Of a DNA stretch of 64,000 nucleotides, positions 1 through 8,597 are shown piece by piece. This stretch comes from CAIWHR01 sp963726775 (GTDB lineage: Bacteria > Pseudomonadota > Gammaproteobacteria > Burkholderiales > Casimicrobiaceae): positions 284,550 to 348,549 of the forward strand of contig CAVSDL010000006.1 of the NCBI GenBank assembly GCA_963726775.1. The letters run 5' to 3'. Below the pieces are notes generated by a model. That model was not told the DNA's origin and ran no database searches. It saw nothing but the letters and a program-made list of their open reading frames with translations. The position numbers and the translations under genes are program-made. The stretch's first letter is position 1. Each line of letters starts with the position of its first letter.

Positions 1-287
1 CGCCATTGCTCGGGCGCTACGGCATGATCCGCACCGAGCAAGGTAATCGCGAGGGTTTCCTCGACGTGTTGCGCGATCTCTATCGCCGTCTGCGACAGCG
101 CCAGATCACTTTGTACGTCGATGGCGCTGGCTGGCATAAGGGACTTCCGGTTCGCGATTTTCTGCGCACCCACTCGCGCCTGCATTTGGAATACCTGCCT
201 CCGTACCAACCGGCCCTGAATATGCAGGAGCGGATCTGGCGGCGGATACGCGCAAATTGGGGACGGCCATGGGGGTTAGTCACATGA
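1..287 (+). pseudogene. IS630-family transposase, C-terminal fragment
   Basis: The reading frame is already open at the window edge, so the N-terminus lies outside. It encodes the end of an IS630/Tc1-type DDE transposase. The second catalytic Asp is visible in YVDGAGWHKG, and the third acidic residue is the Glu of NMQERIWRRIR, after the usual PPYQPALN stretch. The frame then runs out at 287, while a second, different IS630 fragment begins in another frame at about 242. The two therefore form a composite relic. The first catalytic Asp cannot be seen here. Activity of this copy is unlikely given the lost 3' flank; whether the 5' half exists upstream is unknown. Confidence 0.75.
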
Positions 288-886
288 TGGTGTCGCGGGT
301 GTGGGCGAAGCACACCTTGAAGCCGCACCGGGTTGATGGGTACTTGGCCTCCAACGATCCGGAGTTCGAAGCGAAGGCGGCAGACGCAATCGGTCTGTAC
401 CTGAACCCGCCGGCGCACGCAGCAGTGTTCTGCGTCGATGAGAAGACGGCGATCCAAGCGCTTGACCGCAAGGATCCGGTGTTGCCGCTGTCGCCGGGAC
501 GCGCCGAGCGACATGGCTTCGAGTATTACCGCCACGGCACACTGTCGCTGTACGCCGCGTTCAACACCAAGACCGGTGAGGTGTTGGGCAAGACCGCGGA
601 ACGGCATACGTCGGCGGAGTTCGTGGCGTTTCTCACGGATATCGTGGTGAACCAGCGCAGAGGCAAAGAGATCCACGTCATTGCGGATAACCTTTCGGCG
701 CACAAGACCAAGCGCGTCGATGCGTTTCTGGCGGAGCATCGCAACGTTCAGGTTGCCCAACATATCTTACCGACACAACCACCGTCTTCTATCGATGCAA
801 ACAAATCGACAAGCCCACGTTCGCGTTTGTATCGGGCTCGAGAAGCCCGCGCCCTCATCCTCACTCGGTCGGATGAAGTTCGCTAG
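242..886 (+). pseudogene. IS630-family transposase, internal fragment (second copy)
   Basis: This is a second IS630-family transposase, unlike the first in sequence. It starts inside the helix-turn-helix (TRKLGTAMGVSHMMVSRVW), with no start codon of its own. The DDE fold has the first catalytic Asp in VFCVDEKTAI and the second in HVIADNLSAHKT. Homology ends near base 760, just before the region that should carry the catalytic Glu; the remaining codons to the stop at 886 look like read-through into unrelated DNA. It is truncated at both ends and lacks a catalytic residue, so it must be inactive. It was probably produced by nested insertion and deletion. Confidence 0.7.
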
Positions 887-1336
887 CCGTCCCAGTTTCG
901 CCACAATTCTCTCTCATTTTCCCGAGCCGGCTCTCAGGGCGCACGCATTGCGTCCGAGTGTTCGCAGGCGACCCACTTGCCAGAACCCGCCTTCCGAAAA
1001 CAGGGTTGCAGGGCCCGCATCAGGTATGAAACGTGGTTTGACGGTCGGTGGCCTGCGGAGGGTTTGCTGGACCACACAGCACCGTTGTGCAGCTATGCGG
1101 AGCTTGTCCAGCAGTTCGAGACGCGTGCCTTCCTTGGCCTTGAGGTCAACATCGCAGGTCATGGATTGAAAGCCCAGCGGGACGTCCACGAGCCGACGCC
1201 TTGCGTCGCGCGACGAATCGAGGAGCTGCGACGCCGAAATGCTGTCGGTCCCCGCGTTCCTGCGCCGGAAACCGGAGCAGGGGAAGGGCAGGCGCGATCT
1301 CTGAGCGACGATGGGTGCGGGTCGGCAGGTCGAAAA
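887..1336. other. intergenic, no gene recognised
   Basis: About 450 bases between the IS630 relic and the 3' end of the ModA-like gene. Open frames exist on both strands, but none resembles a known family and all look like GC-driven shadows. It may hold degraded element sequence; no clear inverted repeat was found. Confidence 0.4.
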
Positions 1337-2101
1337 TCAGCCCGGCTCCATGCCCTTCTTCTTGATGACCGGGACGGCGCTCGGTGAAGCGATGAACTTG
1401 ACCAGCGCCCCGGCCGCGGCGGGCTGGCTGGCCCCGGTATGAATGCCTGCGGTGAACAGGGTCGTTCCCTGAATCGCCGCTGGCAGCGGTCCGAGATAGT
1501 CGATGCCGGCAACCGGCAACAGTTCGCTGATCTGGTGAAATCCAAGCTCCGCTTCGCCGCGCGCGACCAGGCCGCCGACCGCCACGCCGGGCGGCGCGAC
1601 CTTGGCCTTGGCTTTCATCTCCTCGGCAATACCCATGCGCTGGAACAACCCGAGGAGATAGGTGCCGCTCGGACCTGTCGAATACGCAATCGACTTGGCC
1701 GCGAGCAATGCCTGCTTGACCGCATCCGGCGTGCTGATGTCGGGCTTGGGCGCGCCACTGCGCACGCAGGCGCCCACATCCGACTTGAGGAGCGGGGCGC
1801 GGCTGCCCGGAACGATCATGCCCTGTTTGATCAGGTTGTCGATGTCCGGGGCGGCGAGAATGACGAGATCGACGACCTCGCCTCCTTGCAGGCGCTTCAG
1901 CACATCGACGGTTCCGGTCCACATCCCCACGATCTTGTTCCCGGTGCTGCTTTCGAAATCGGGGGTGAGTGCGACCACGACATCCCGGACGGCCGCTGAC
2001 CCCAGCACCTTGACTTCCGCCGCGTGCACCATCCCGGCAAGGACGAAGCTGAAGGCGGCGCAGATCGATGCAGCGGTCATCCCGCGCGGTTTCATTTTCA
2101 T
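1337..2101 (-). CDS. ModA-like periplasmic substrate-binding protein
   Basis: 254 residues. A typical Sec signal peptide (residues 1-28, cleavage near MVHAAEVK) precedes a type II periplasmic-binding fold of the molybdate-binding (ModA) kind: VLGSAAVRDVV at the start of lobe 1, the anion-contact region GTVDVLKRLQGGEVVDLVI, then a second lobe with GYLLG-like helices and GVAVGGLVARGEAELGF. Proteins of this group bind small oxyanions or organic ligands for ABC importers. No permease or ATPase lies next to it, so the ligand is uncertain; many orphan ModA-like proteins do not bind molybdate. GGAG lies just upstream of the ATG at 2101. It ends at the IS-rich edge and is probably a single-gene transcript. 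Confidence 0.75.
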   Translation of the reverse strand: MKMKPRGMTAASICAAFSFVLAGMVHAAEVKVLGSAAVRDVVVALTPDFESSTGNKIVGMWTGTVDVLKRLQGGEVVDLVILAAPDIDNLIKQGMIVPGSRAPLLKSDVGACVRSGAPKPDISTPDAVKQALLAAKSIAYSTGPSGTYLLGLFQRMGIAEEMKAKAKVAPPGVAVGGLVARGEAELGFHQISELLPVAGIDYLGPLPAAIQGTTLFTAGIHTGASQPAAAGALVKFIASPSAVPVIKKKGMEPG

Positions 2102-2643
2102 GGCTTCTCCGTTGGTCGGCGACGACGCCCGTCATTCTTGCATCAATTCCATGGCCGTGGAACAGCCGCTGACGCAGCATCGAGCGGTCATCTGAAACCA
2201 GGCGACACGAGCCACATTCAGCGTATCGAACGCGTTCGTCCATGCCTGACATCGACGGGCAGCCGCGAATGGCAGGGCCTGAACCGACCTCCGGAACTCA
2301 ATTTGGCGCCCGCGCCGTCGGGGCTGGCCGATGGGCCGGCTCGCGCTGCACCGCGGTATCGCTATCTTCTTGATCTGCACCAAGGTGTGGCCCGCCCGCC
2401 CGGGCAAGAATCGATGCTTAGCGTCCGGCGCGCACCCCGGCAATTACGCCCGACCGTCGCGCGGGACGCCACAGGAGACTCACTCTTGCTGCAGATGGTC
2501 ATTCAAAGCCACGGCGGTGGCGCGCAGACGGCCGGCAACCTGGTGGCGATGGCGTTATTCGCCGATGGGCAGGGGTGTTTCGTAGATCCGAAGCAGATGC
2601 GTGTCTTGGTACAGCTCGAGTCGAACCCATCGGAGGAATGAAC
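2102..2643. other. divergent intergenic region
   Basis: About 540 bases between the minus-strand ModA-like gene and the plus-strand DUF6455 gene. Promoters for both genes must lie here, but no convincing sigma-70 pair was found by eye. An open plus-strand frame ending at 2641 (TGA overlapping the GGAGGAATG context of the next gene) could encode a small protein, but it resembles nothing known and is left uncalled. Confidence 0.4.
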
Positions 2644-2973
2644 ATGAACCCGACATTGTTCCAGATCGGAACAGCCATATTAATGATGGCCGTGAGCATT
2701 GCCCTTATCGTGTGGTTTTTCAGATATCTGGCGGCTGCTTCCGGAAGACGCACGATGCAAATGCTCACGCGCGCCGGCGTGGACCCCGAAGTTGCCAGGC
2801 GCGGTGATACCGAGGCGATCATCCAGGATGTACGGCGCCGGTGCGTAAGGTGCCAGGCCGAGGATTTGTGCGATCGGTGGCTCGCCGGGAAAGTCGAAGG
2901 CGACCACAGCTTTTGCCCCAACGCGCAGATATTTCGCGCGTTGCCCAAGACCGCCGCGCCAAGCACGCTCTAG
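2644..2973 (+). CDS. DUF6455 family membrane-anchored protein
   Basis: 109 residues. An N-terminal membrane helix (about residues 5-30, ILMMAVSIALIVWFF) is followed by a short soluble domain. Its pattern of CVRCQAEDLCDRWL and then FCPNAQIFRAL matches DUF6455, a small Cys-containing family of unknown function common in proteobacteria. The three cysteines near CxxCx4C plus the later FCPNA cysteine could bind a metal, which is inference. Two in-frame ATGs occur at 2638 and 2644. The GGAGG at 2632-2636 is one base from the first and about seven from the second, so 2644 is preferred. A CBS-domain gene follows 200 bases downstream on the same strand. Confidence 0.7.
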   Translation: MNPTLFQIGTAILMMAVSIALIVWFFRYLAAASGRRTMQMLTRAGVDPEVARRGDTEAIIQDVRRRCVRCQAEDLCDRWLAGKVEGDHSFCPNAQIFRALPKTAAPSTL

Positions 2974-3174
2974 CGTCGTGCAGCCGAGTGCGCGCAGGCC
3001 TGCAAGGGCCTTGCCAGTCAACGTCTCACATCGGTGGTCGGCGTAGCATCGTTGGAGAGGGACGGGCGGGCGAGAGAGCAGACCTCGCGGGTCGCGCACG
3101 ACGTGTGCCGGCACGTGGCCGGGGGGCGACGGCGGCGCTCCGCAATCCTCCAAATTCAGGAGTGGGGAAGTTCG

Positions 3175-3606
3175 ATGTTCGATAGACCGGTCAGAAGCGT
3201 CATGCAGCGACGAGAGGTTCTCAAGGCTGCGCCGGAGACCCTCGTCAGCAAAGCTGCCGAGCTCATGGCAGCCAAGAGTATCGGCGCGATCATGGTAATT
3301 GAAGACGATCGTCTCGTCGGGATTTTCACCGAGCGCGACGTCGTATTTCGGGTCGTTGCGCGTGGGCTGGACGCGCAAGCCACACGGCTTGCCGACGTGA
3401 TGACCCGCGCGCCGCACACCGTTGATCCGGATAAGCCTTTCGGGTACGCGTTGCGGGTGATGCAAGAGAACGGTTTTCGCCACCTGCCCGTTATGCAGGA
3501 CGACAAGCCCATTGGGATCGTTTCATCTCGCAGCGCGATGGATCCCGAATTGGAAGAGTTCGTGTCTGAAGTACATCGGCGGGAACATTTCGGGAAAGAA
3601 CCCTAG
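3175..3606 (+). CDS. tandem CBS-domain protein
   Basis: 143 residues forming one Bateman module. CBS1 spans about residues 8-60 (ETLVSKAAELMAAKSIGAIM, then GIFTERDVVFRVV) and CBS2 about 70-125 (MTRAPHTVDPDKPFGYALRV, then GIVSSRSAMDPE). CBS pairs bind adenosyl ligands such as AMP, ATP or SAM and usually act as energy sensors for a partner enzyme or channel. There is no attached effector domain, so this is a stand-alone sensor of unknown partner. The ATG at 3175 is preceded by AGGAG about 11 bases upstream; longer in-frame starts would add a low-complexity Arg-rich leader and are rejected. The gene ends 9 bases before the secreted beta-propeller gene, suggesting co-transcription. Confidence 0.85.
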   Translation: MFDRPVRSVMQRREVLKAAPETLVSKAAELMAAKSIGAIMVIEDDRLVGIFTERDVVFRVVARGLDAQATRLADVMTRAPHTVDPDKPFGYALRVMQENGFRHLPVMQDDKPIGIVSSRSAMDPELEEFVSEVHRREHFGKEP

Positions 3607-3615
3607 GAAGGAACA

Positions 3616-4671
3616 ATGAGACACGCACTGTTGTACGCGATCGTACTGTTGATGGGGCTCCCGATGAGCGTCGTCCCGGCCCTGTCCCAGCAGGAGGGAC
3701 ATCTGCAGCCGGGCTCAGACCCGTCGGTGCTGCCCGGTCCCGTCCTCATCGCCGACGAGGACAACGACCGCATCGTCCTTGTCGATCCGCAGGGACGGAT
3801 CATCTGGACGTTCCCCGAGGCCGGCGACCTGCGTCCGGGCGAGACATTCAAGTCGCCGGATGACGCCTTCTACAGCGCCGATGGCAAGCAGATCATCGTC
3901 ACGCACGAAGAGAACTTTGCCGTCTCGCTGGTGGACATCGCCAGTCGCCGCATTGTCTGGCGCTACGGCACCCCGGGCGTGCACGGGCATGGGCCCAACC
4001 AGCTCTGGAACCCCGACGACGCCCTCCTGCTCCCCGACGGGCACGTCCTGATCCCGGACATCAAGAATTGCCGCATCCTCGTGATCGCTCAGGGGGCCCA
4101 GACACCCGAGCGGATCCATGGCGCGGAGCGCAGGCCGCCGGGCGGTTGCAAGCACGACCCGCCGCGCGCGTTCGGCAGCCCCAATGGCGCTTTCCCGATG
4201 CTCAACGGCCACTATCTTGTCACCGAGATCCAGGGGGCGTGGCACAGCGAATTCGACCTCAAGACCGGCGCGGTGATCCGGAGCTTCCAGGTTCCGGGGG
4301 TGCGCTACCCGTCCGATAGCAACGAGGTCGCGCCGGGGCGCTACATCACCGCCGACTACTCCAAGCCAGGCCAGCTCGTGATGTTCGACGACCAGGGCAA
4401 GGTGCTCTGGCGCTACAAGCCCGCCGGCAAGGACGCGCTCGACCATCCCTCATTGGCCAAGGTGTTGCCCAACGGCATGGTTATCGCCAATGACGATTCC
4501 AATCACCGCGTCATCGTCGTCGACCCGAAGACGAATCGTATCGTGTGGCAGTACGGAGTCACCGGAAAGAAAGGGCGCGAACCCGGCCTGCTCAATACCC
4601 CGGACGGGGTGGATCTGGCGCCGCCCTATTCACTGCTCATTCAGCACGCAAAGACCATGGGGACGCCATAA
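3616..4671 (+). CDS. secreted beta-propeller (PQQ/NHL-like repeat) protein
   Basis: 351 residues. A signal peptide (residues 1-25, ending near VPALSQQ) leads into repeated four-strand blades with the recurring pattern V-D-P-x-(T/G)-x-I-(I/V)-W-x-Y/F: VDPQGRIIWTF, DIASRRIVWRYG, DDQGKVLWRYK and VDPKTNRIVWQYG. This is the repeat type of PQQ-like and arylsulfotransferase-like propellers, but no catalytic motif can be assigned. Asp-Asp pairs such as NPDDALLLPDGHVLIPD repeat between blades and may bind calcium. It follows the CBS gene by 9 bases with AGGAA in front of the ATG. A periplasmic or extracellular location is predicted; the function is unknown. Confidence 0.7.
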   Translation: MRHALLYAIVLLMGLPMSVVPALSQQEGHLQPGSDPSVLPGPVLIADEDNDRIVLVDPQGRIIWTFPEAGDLRPGETFKSPDDAFYSADGKQIIVTHEENFAVSLVDIASRRIVWRYGTPGVHGHGPNQLWNPDDALLLPDGHVLIPDIKNCRILVIAQGAQTPERIHGAERRPPGGCKHDPPRAFGSPNGAFPMLNGHYLVTEIQGAWHSEFDLKTGAVIRSFQVPGVRYPSDSNEVAPGRYITADYSKPGQLVMFDDQGKVLWRYKPAGKDALDHPSLAKVLPNGMVIANDDSNHRVIVVDPKTNRIVWQYGVTGKKGREPGLLNTPDGVDLAPPYSLLIQHAKTMGTP

Positions 4672-5017
4672 CGCATCAGGTCCGCCCAATGGCAGCGCCG
4701 AGACTGGCCAAGAGGACAGTCCCGTGTCGTAGAGCGAGCGCGTCACTGCCACCGTCGTGATCGATCTCGCCTGATTCCGGGTCGCGTTGAGCCACCGCTG
4801 CGGCGGCGTTTGTCGGACGGTGGGTGCGGAAACCCGCCCGGTACGCGCGATCCTTGCGCGCGAGGCCCGCGGCTGGCAGGCTCACATCGTGATCCACCTC
4901 GCCGCTACCCTTGCCGAGGCGTGACTCAGGTTGCGCTCGACAGGTCGTCAGAGGCGAGCGTCTTCTCCCATCCGGCCGCGGCGGATATTCTCTTCGCGTC
5001 CATAGGACTCATATCCG
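4672..5017. other. intergenic, no gene recognised
   Basis: About 345 bases between the beta-propeller gene and the WYL regulator. Only short GC-rich frames are present on either strand and none matches a family. The region should contain the promoter of the WYL gene, but no clear -35/-10 pair was identified. Confidence 0.35.
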
Positions 5018-5992
5018 ATGAACCGCCTTGAACGCTTCTACAAGATCGACCAGCTGCTGCAGGAACGTACCGTCGTTGCCCGCGACGCCTTTCTCGACGA
5101 ACTCGAAGTCTCGCTCGCCACGTTCAAGCGCGATCTCGAGTACATGCGCGACCGCTTCAACGCGCCGGTGGTCTGGGATCCGGAGGCGCGCGGCTATCGC
5201 TACGAAAAGTCGGGAAAGGTCGGCCCGAAATTCGCGCTGCCGGGGCTGTGGTTCACGGAAGACGAGGCCTACGCCCTGGTCACGATGCAGACCCTGCTCG
5301 CGTCGCTCGACCAGGGCGGATTGATCGGCCCGCACATCGCGCCGCTGATGGCGCGGCTGGATGCGATCCTCGGCGCGGGCGAGGCGTCGGCGGGAGAGGT
5401 GCGCAAGCGCATCCGGCTTATCTCATTCGGCTCGCGCAAGCTGCCGCTGGAACATTTTTCGATGGTCGGTGCCGCGCTGCTAAAGCGCCGCCGTTTGAAG
5501 ATCGAGTACTACGCGCGCAGCACCGACGCGCACTCGGCGCGCGAGGTGTCGCCGCAGCGTCTCGTCCACTACCGCGAGAACTGGTACCTCGACACCTGGT
5601 GCCATCTGCGCAACGACCTGCGCAGCTTTTCGGTCGACGGCATTCGGCGGATAGAAATCCTCGACACGGCGGCCAAGGAGGTCTCGCTGAAGGTGCTGGA
5701 AGACTATCTGACCGACAGCTACGGCATCGTGCGCGGCGGCGAGGCGCAGCGCGCCAAGCTGCGCTTTTCGGTCGAGCGCGCGCGCTGGGTGGCGGCCGAG
5801 GTGTGGCATCCCGACCAGAAGGGGAGTTTCGATCCCGAAGGGCGATACATCCTCGACCTGCCGTTTCGCGACGACCGCGAGCTGGTGCTGGACATCCTCC
5901 GCCATGGCGCCGAGGTCGAGGTGCTCTCGCCGCAGGCCCTGCGCCGCAAGGTGCATGCCGCGCACGAGCAGGCGGCGAAACTTAACGGTTAG
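5018..5992 (+). CDS. YafY-type WYL-domain transcriptional regulator
   Basis: 324 residues. The N-terminal winged helix-turn-helix (about residues 1-60, MNRLERFYKIDQLLQ, then VSLATFKRDLEYMRDR) is of the HTH_11 type. It is followed by a WYL domain (about 140-235) containing IEYYARS, VSPQRLVHYRENWYLDTWC and LRSFSVDGIRRIEIL, and by the C-terminal WCX extension. WYL proteins sense nucleic acid or nucleotide ligands and regulate DNA repair, defence or metabolism. No obvious target is adjacent: the next gene in the same direction is vapB, separated by a direct repeat and an operator. Start choice is the only ATG with the full HTH. Confidence 0.85.
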   Translation: MNRLERFYKIDQLLQERTVVARDAFLDELEVSLATFKRDLEYMRDRFNAPVVWDPEARGYRYEKSGKVGPKFALPGLWFTEDEAYALVTMQTLLASLDQGGLIGPHIAPLMARLDAILGAGEASAGEVRKRIRLISFGSRKLPLEHFSMVGAALLKRRRLKIEYYARSTDAHSAREVSPQRLVHYRENWYLDTWCHLRNDLRSFSVDGIRRIEILDTAAKEVSLKVLEDYLTDSYGIVRGGEAQRAKLRFSVERARWVAAEVWHPDQKGSFDPEGRYILDLPFRDDRELVLDILRHGAEVEVLSPQALRRKVHAAHEQAAKLNG

Positions 5993-6011
5993 TTCCGACC
6001 TTCCGTTGGGC

Positions 6012-6083
6012 GTCGCCTTCAGCCGGATCGGCAGTTGCACGGCGAATGCGGGGTCGCCTTCAGCCGGATCGGCAGTTGCACGG
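6012..6083. repeat. 31-bp direct repeat, two copies
   Basis: The same 31-base sequence, beginning GTCGCCTTCAGCCGGATCGG, occurs at 6012-6042 and again at 6053-6083, separated by 10 bases (period 41). The copies are identical. They lie between the end of the WYL gene and the vapBC operator. They could be a slippage duplication or binding sites for the WYL protein; neither is demonstrated. Confidence 0.85.
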
Positions 6084-6186
6084 GAGCGAATTTCAGAGGT
6101 CGCCAAGCGACTGAGCATAGATCCCCGCCTTTGGGATTCTGTTCGGCCGTCTGACCGATTGCGTGGGCACTTGCCGTGGTGTAGGA

Positions 6187-6218
6187 TGTCTTACTTTAGT
6201 CTTACTCACGCTAAGACA
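6187..6218 (+). promoter_or_regulatory. vapBC operator/promoter region
   Basis: A perfect 7-base inverted repeat, TGTCTTA at 6187-6193 and TAAGACA at 6212-6218, lies five bases before the vapB start codon. The left arm is also repeated directly: GTCTTAC occurs at 6189-6195 and 6199-6205. The segment is clearly richer in A and T than its surroundings. AbrB-type antitoxins repress their own operon by binding such palindromes, so this is the likely autoregulatory site. Confidence 0.65.
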
Positions 6219-6222
6219 CGCC

Positions 6223-6489
6223 ATGGATACGACGCGCCTCTCCTCGAAGGGTCAGCTCGTGCTGCCCAAGGCGATCCGCGACGCCGACCAATGGGGCGAG
6301 GGCACCGAGTTTCTGGTCGAACGCGTGGCCGACGGCGTGCTGTTGCGGCCGCTGCGTCCCGTGCCGGCGACGCGCCTCGAGGACGTGATCGGCAGCGCCG
6401 GGTACCGCGGACCCGCGCGCTCGACCGCAGATATGGAGCGCGCGATCGAGCGTGGCGTGAAGGCGCGCCGTGGTCGCGGTCGACACTAA
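6223..6489 (+). CDS. vapB: AbrB/VapB-type antitoxin
   Basis: 88 residues. A SpoVT/AbrB swapped-hairpin DNA-binding domain occupies the N-terminus (RLSSKGQLVLPKAIRD, then GTEFLVERVADGVLLRPL). It is followed by a flexible tail that would neutralise the toxin (about residues 55-88, Arg-rich at the end). It pairs with the PIN toxin, whose GTG start lies inside the last codons of this gene (20-base overlap), a usual sign of translational coupling in VapBC modules. The ATG at 6223 is chosen because it begins exactly at the domain; an upstream in-frame start would run through the operator. Autoregulation through the palindrome just upstream is expected. Confidence 0.85.
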   Translation: MDTTRLSSKGQLVLPKAIRDADQWGEGTEFLVERVADGVLLRPLRPVPATRLEDVIGSAGYRGPARSTADMERAIERGVKARRGRGRH

Positions 6490-6859
6490 CGTTCTCGTCC
6501 GTCTGCTGACCGGCGACCACCCGGCTCAGGCGGCGCGGGCGACGGCGGTGTTTCGCGCGGCGCCGGTGTTCGTGTCGAAGACTGTCCTGCTGGAAACCGA
6601 ATGGGTGCTTCGATACACCTACCGACTGCCAGCCGCGGCGGTCGCACGGGCCTTTCTTGCCTTGCTTGGGCTGCCGACCGTTACGGTCGAGGACGCCCCC
6701 GCCGTCCATCTGGCGATACGCATGCTGGAACACGGAATCGATTTCGCCGACGCGCTGCATCTCGCCAGCAGCGCGGGCGCGGAGCGCTTCGTCACCTTTG
6801 ATGCCACATTGATGAAGCGCGCGCGCAAAGTCGCGCCGTTGCCGGTGGCGCTCGCCTGA
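6470..6859 (+). CDS. vapC: PIN-domain toxin VapC
   Basis: 129 residues covering a complete PIN ribonuclease domain. The expected acidic residues are present: Asp in VAVDTNVLVRLL at the N-terminus, Glu in LLETEWVLR, Asp in GIDFADALHLA, and Asp in FVTFDATLMKRA near the end. These bind Mg2+ or Mn2+ and cut RNA, typically tRNA or rRNA. Translation begins at a GTG overlapping the antitoxin gene by 20 bases. Together with vapB it forms a complete type II module, the first of three toxin-antitoxin pairs in the window. Confidence 0.88.
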   Translation: MVAVDTNVLVRLLTGDHPAQAARATAVFRAAPVFVSKTVLLETEWVLRYTYRLPAAAVARAFLALLGLPTVTVEDAPAVHLAIRMLEHGIDFADALHLASSAGAERFVTFDATLMKRARKVAPLPVALA

Positions 6860-6871
6860 GCCCGAAACGAT

Positions 6872-6888
6872 GGGTCAGACTCGATTTT
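6872..6888 (+). repeat. single degraded arm of the dispersed GGGTCAGACTCGA repeat
   Basis: GGGTCAGACTCGATTTT lies 12 bases after the vapC stop. It matches the core arm of the inverted-repeat family found at 13.2, 17.3, 18.8, 23.5 and 36.5 kb. No partner arm was seen nearby, so this is a solitary or decayed copy. Confidence 0.7.
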
Positions 6889-7042
6889 GGAGACGTGAGG
6901 AAGACGCGCGTGGCGTCATGCGGCGATCAGAGCAGGGGCGAAGTACGCGAGAACGGCAGTCGACTGATTCGCCATTGCGCTTTACCCAGCACGGCCGATC
7001 ATGCCACCGTCTTGATCCGGCGAAGCGACAAATTTCCGACGA

Positions 7043-7721
7043 TCACGCAGCCTTGATCATCCACGCCGCCAGCGCATCCGCTATCTCGGCTATGATTTCG
7101 TGATCCTTGCGTCCCGTGCGCGCAGGGACGTGAAACGAATGATCGGCGTCCTCGAACAGCCTGAGCGTGGCGCGCGGACCGAGCTTGCCGACGAGCGTTT
7201 TCAGCAGCCCCAAGTCCGCGAATTCGTCGCGCGTCCCTTGCAGGAACAGCATCGGGATGTGCACGTCGAAGAGGTGCGCTCGCGCGTTCGTCGGACGGCT
7301 TCCCGGGCGGATGCAGCGGGAATCCGAGGAACACGAGCCCGCGCACGCCGGACAGCGGTGACGCCGCTTGCGCTTGCGATGTCATGCGGCCGCCAAAGGA
7401 CTTGCCGCCGGCGAACAGCGCAAGCCCGGGCATCCGGCGCGAAGCTTCCACGACGGCGGCGCGGACGGCGGCCTGCGCGAGCTTGGGCGCGTCCGGGCGC
7501 TTCGAGCCCCGCTCCATGTAAGGGAACTGATAGCGGAGCGTGGCGATGTCGCGTTCGGCGAGCGCGTCTGCGACATTCGCCATGAACGGGTGCGCCATCC
7601 CAGCGCCGGCACCGTGCGCGATGACGTAGCAGGCGCGCGCCGTCCGGGGCGCCTGCAGCAATCCGGAGACGCGCTGCGCGTCGTCGACGGTGATCGTCAC
7701 CGGTTGAGGATTCGCGCTCAT
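7043..7721 (-). pseudogene. alpha/beta hydrolase (KANL3/Tex30-like), frameshifted
   Basis: The N-terminal part (from 7721) reads as a small alpha/beta hydrolase: CYVIAHGAGAGMAHPFM for the oxyanion region and LFAGGKSFGGRMTSQ carrying the nucleophile Ser in GGKSFGGR. Near 7274-7284 the frame shifts. The C-terminal third continues in another frame: IPMLFLQGTRDEFADL with the acid Asp, and DADHSFHVP with the catalytic His, ending at 7043. Removing one base makes a 225-residue protein with the complete triad. As printed, translation would run on in the wrong frame to 6999. The DUF72 gene ends 4 bases upstream on the same strand, so the two form a transcriptional unit. Confidence 0.75.
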
Positions 7722-7725
7722 CGCC

Positions 7726-8433
7726 TTACGACCCGAACCGCATCAGCGCCTGCGCGTACGCCGGCGCTGTCGGCTCGTGCATGAAATAGACGTGGATTTC
7801 GCGCCACGAGGTGGCTTCGAGCTTGCGTGCCCACGCCTGGAGATCGCTGTCCGCGTAGGTCTCGAGGCGCAGCCGGACGTAGCCCCAGGGCGCCGTCTCG
7901 ACCAGCGGCGGCGGCGCGTTGTCCTCGCGCTCGGAGAGGCACAGCGCCGCGCCGACGCCCTCGAGCGCAGCGTAGACGTCGTCGTCGAACCACGTCTCGT
8001 TGCGAAATTCGAACGCCGCGTTGTGGCCCGCGGGGAGCAGGGCGAGAAACGCCGCAAGTCGCGGCAGATCCTTCTTCATGTTCGGGTGCAGCTGGAACAG
8101 CACCGGACCGCGCTTGCCGCCGAGCGCCTCCAGGTTCCGGTAGAGATAGCCCAGCGGCTCGGCGGCCGATTCCGCCTTGAGCCGCGCCATGTGGGTGATC
8201 CGCTGCGACGCCTTGATCGAGAACCGGAACCCTGCGGGCGCAATGGCGGCCCAGTTCGCGAGCACCTCGGTCTTGGGCATCCGGTAGAACGTGTTGTTGA
8301 TCTCGACCGTCGGCAGGCGCGCGGCATACCAGGCGAGCATGTCCTCCGGCTTGATGTCCTGCGGGTAGAAAGCTCCCTTCCACTCCTTGAAGGAGTAGCC
8401 GCTCGCTCCCGCCAGGAGCCTCGAAGTTGTCAT
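7726..8433 (-). CDS. DUF72 (YecE-like) family protein
   Basis: 235 residues of a TIM-barrel-like DUF72 protein, complete from LLAGASGYSFKEWKGAFYP at the N-terminus through VEINNTFYRMP, RFSIKASQRITHMARL and AAFEFRNETWFDDDV to VYFMHEPTAPAYAQAL. DUF72 proteins such as E. coli YecE are widespread; their biochemical role is not established. The gene is transcribed away from ligD and ends 4 bases before the start of the hydrolase gene. Its divergent position next to ligD-ku may be accidental, although DUF72 genes are often found near DNA-metabolism genes. Confidence 0.9.
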   Translation of the reverse strand: MTTSRLLAGASGYSFKEWKGAFYPQDIKPEDMLAWYAARLPTVEINNTFYRMPKTEVLANWAAIAPAGFRFSIKASQRITHMARLKAESAAEPLGYLYRNLEALGGKRGPVLFQLHPNMKKDLPRLAAFLALLPAGHNAAFEFRNETWFDDDVYAALEGVGAALCLSEREDNAPPPLVETAPWGYVRLRLETYADSDLQAWARKLEATSWREIHVYFMHEPTAPAYAQALMRFGS

Positions 8434-8597
8434 GGGTTCGTTCCCCTAATCGCGCTCGTCTCCTCGGCCTCCACCACGGTCGAGGTTGGCGAGCGGCACG
8501 TTGTCGGCCTCCAGCGTCGACTCACGATTGCTCGCATCCCCTTGTCGCTTCGCGACGTGGGGCCCCTGCTCGCTGCTCGCGCCGCTAGAATCCCCGC

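Noticed and set aside
2413..2641. Possible 75-codon gene ending beside the DUF6455 start
   Set aside because: No recognised family and no clear ribosome-binding site; the TGA/ATG arrangement alone is weak evidence.
6012..6083. CRISPR array
   Set aside because: Only two repeats with a 10-base gap and no cas genes; a simple direct duplication.
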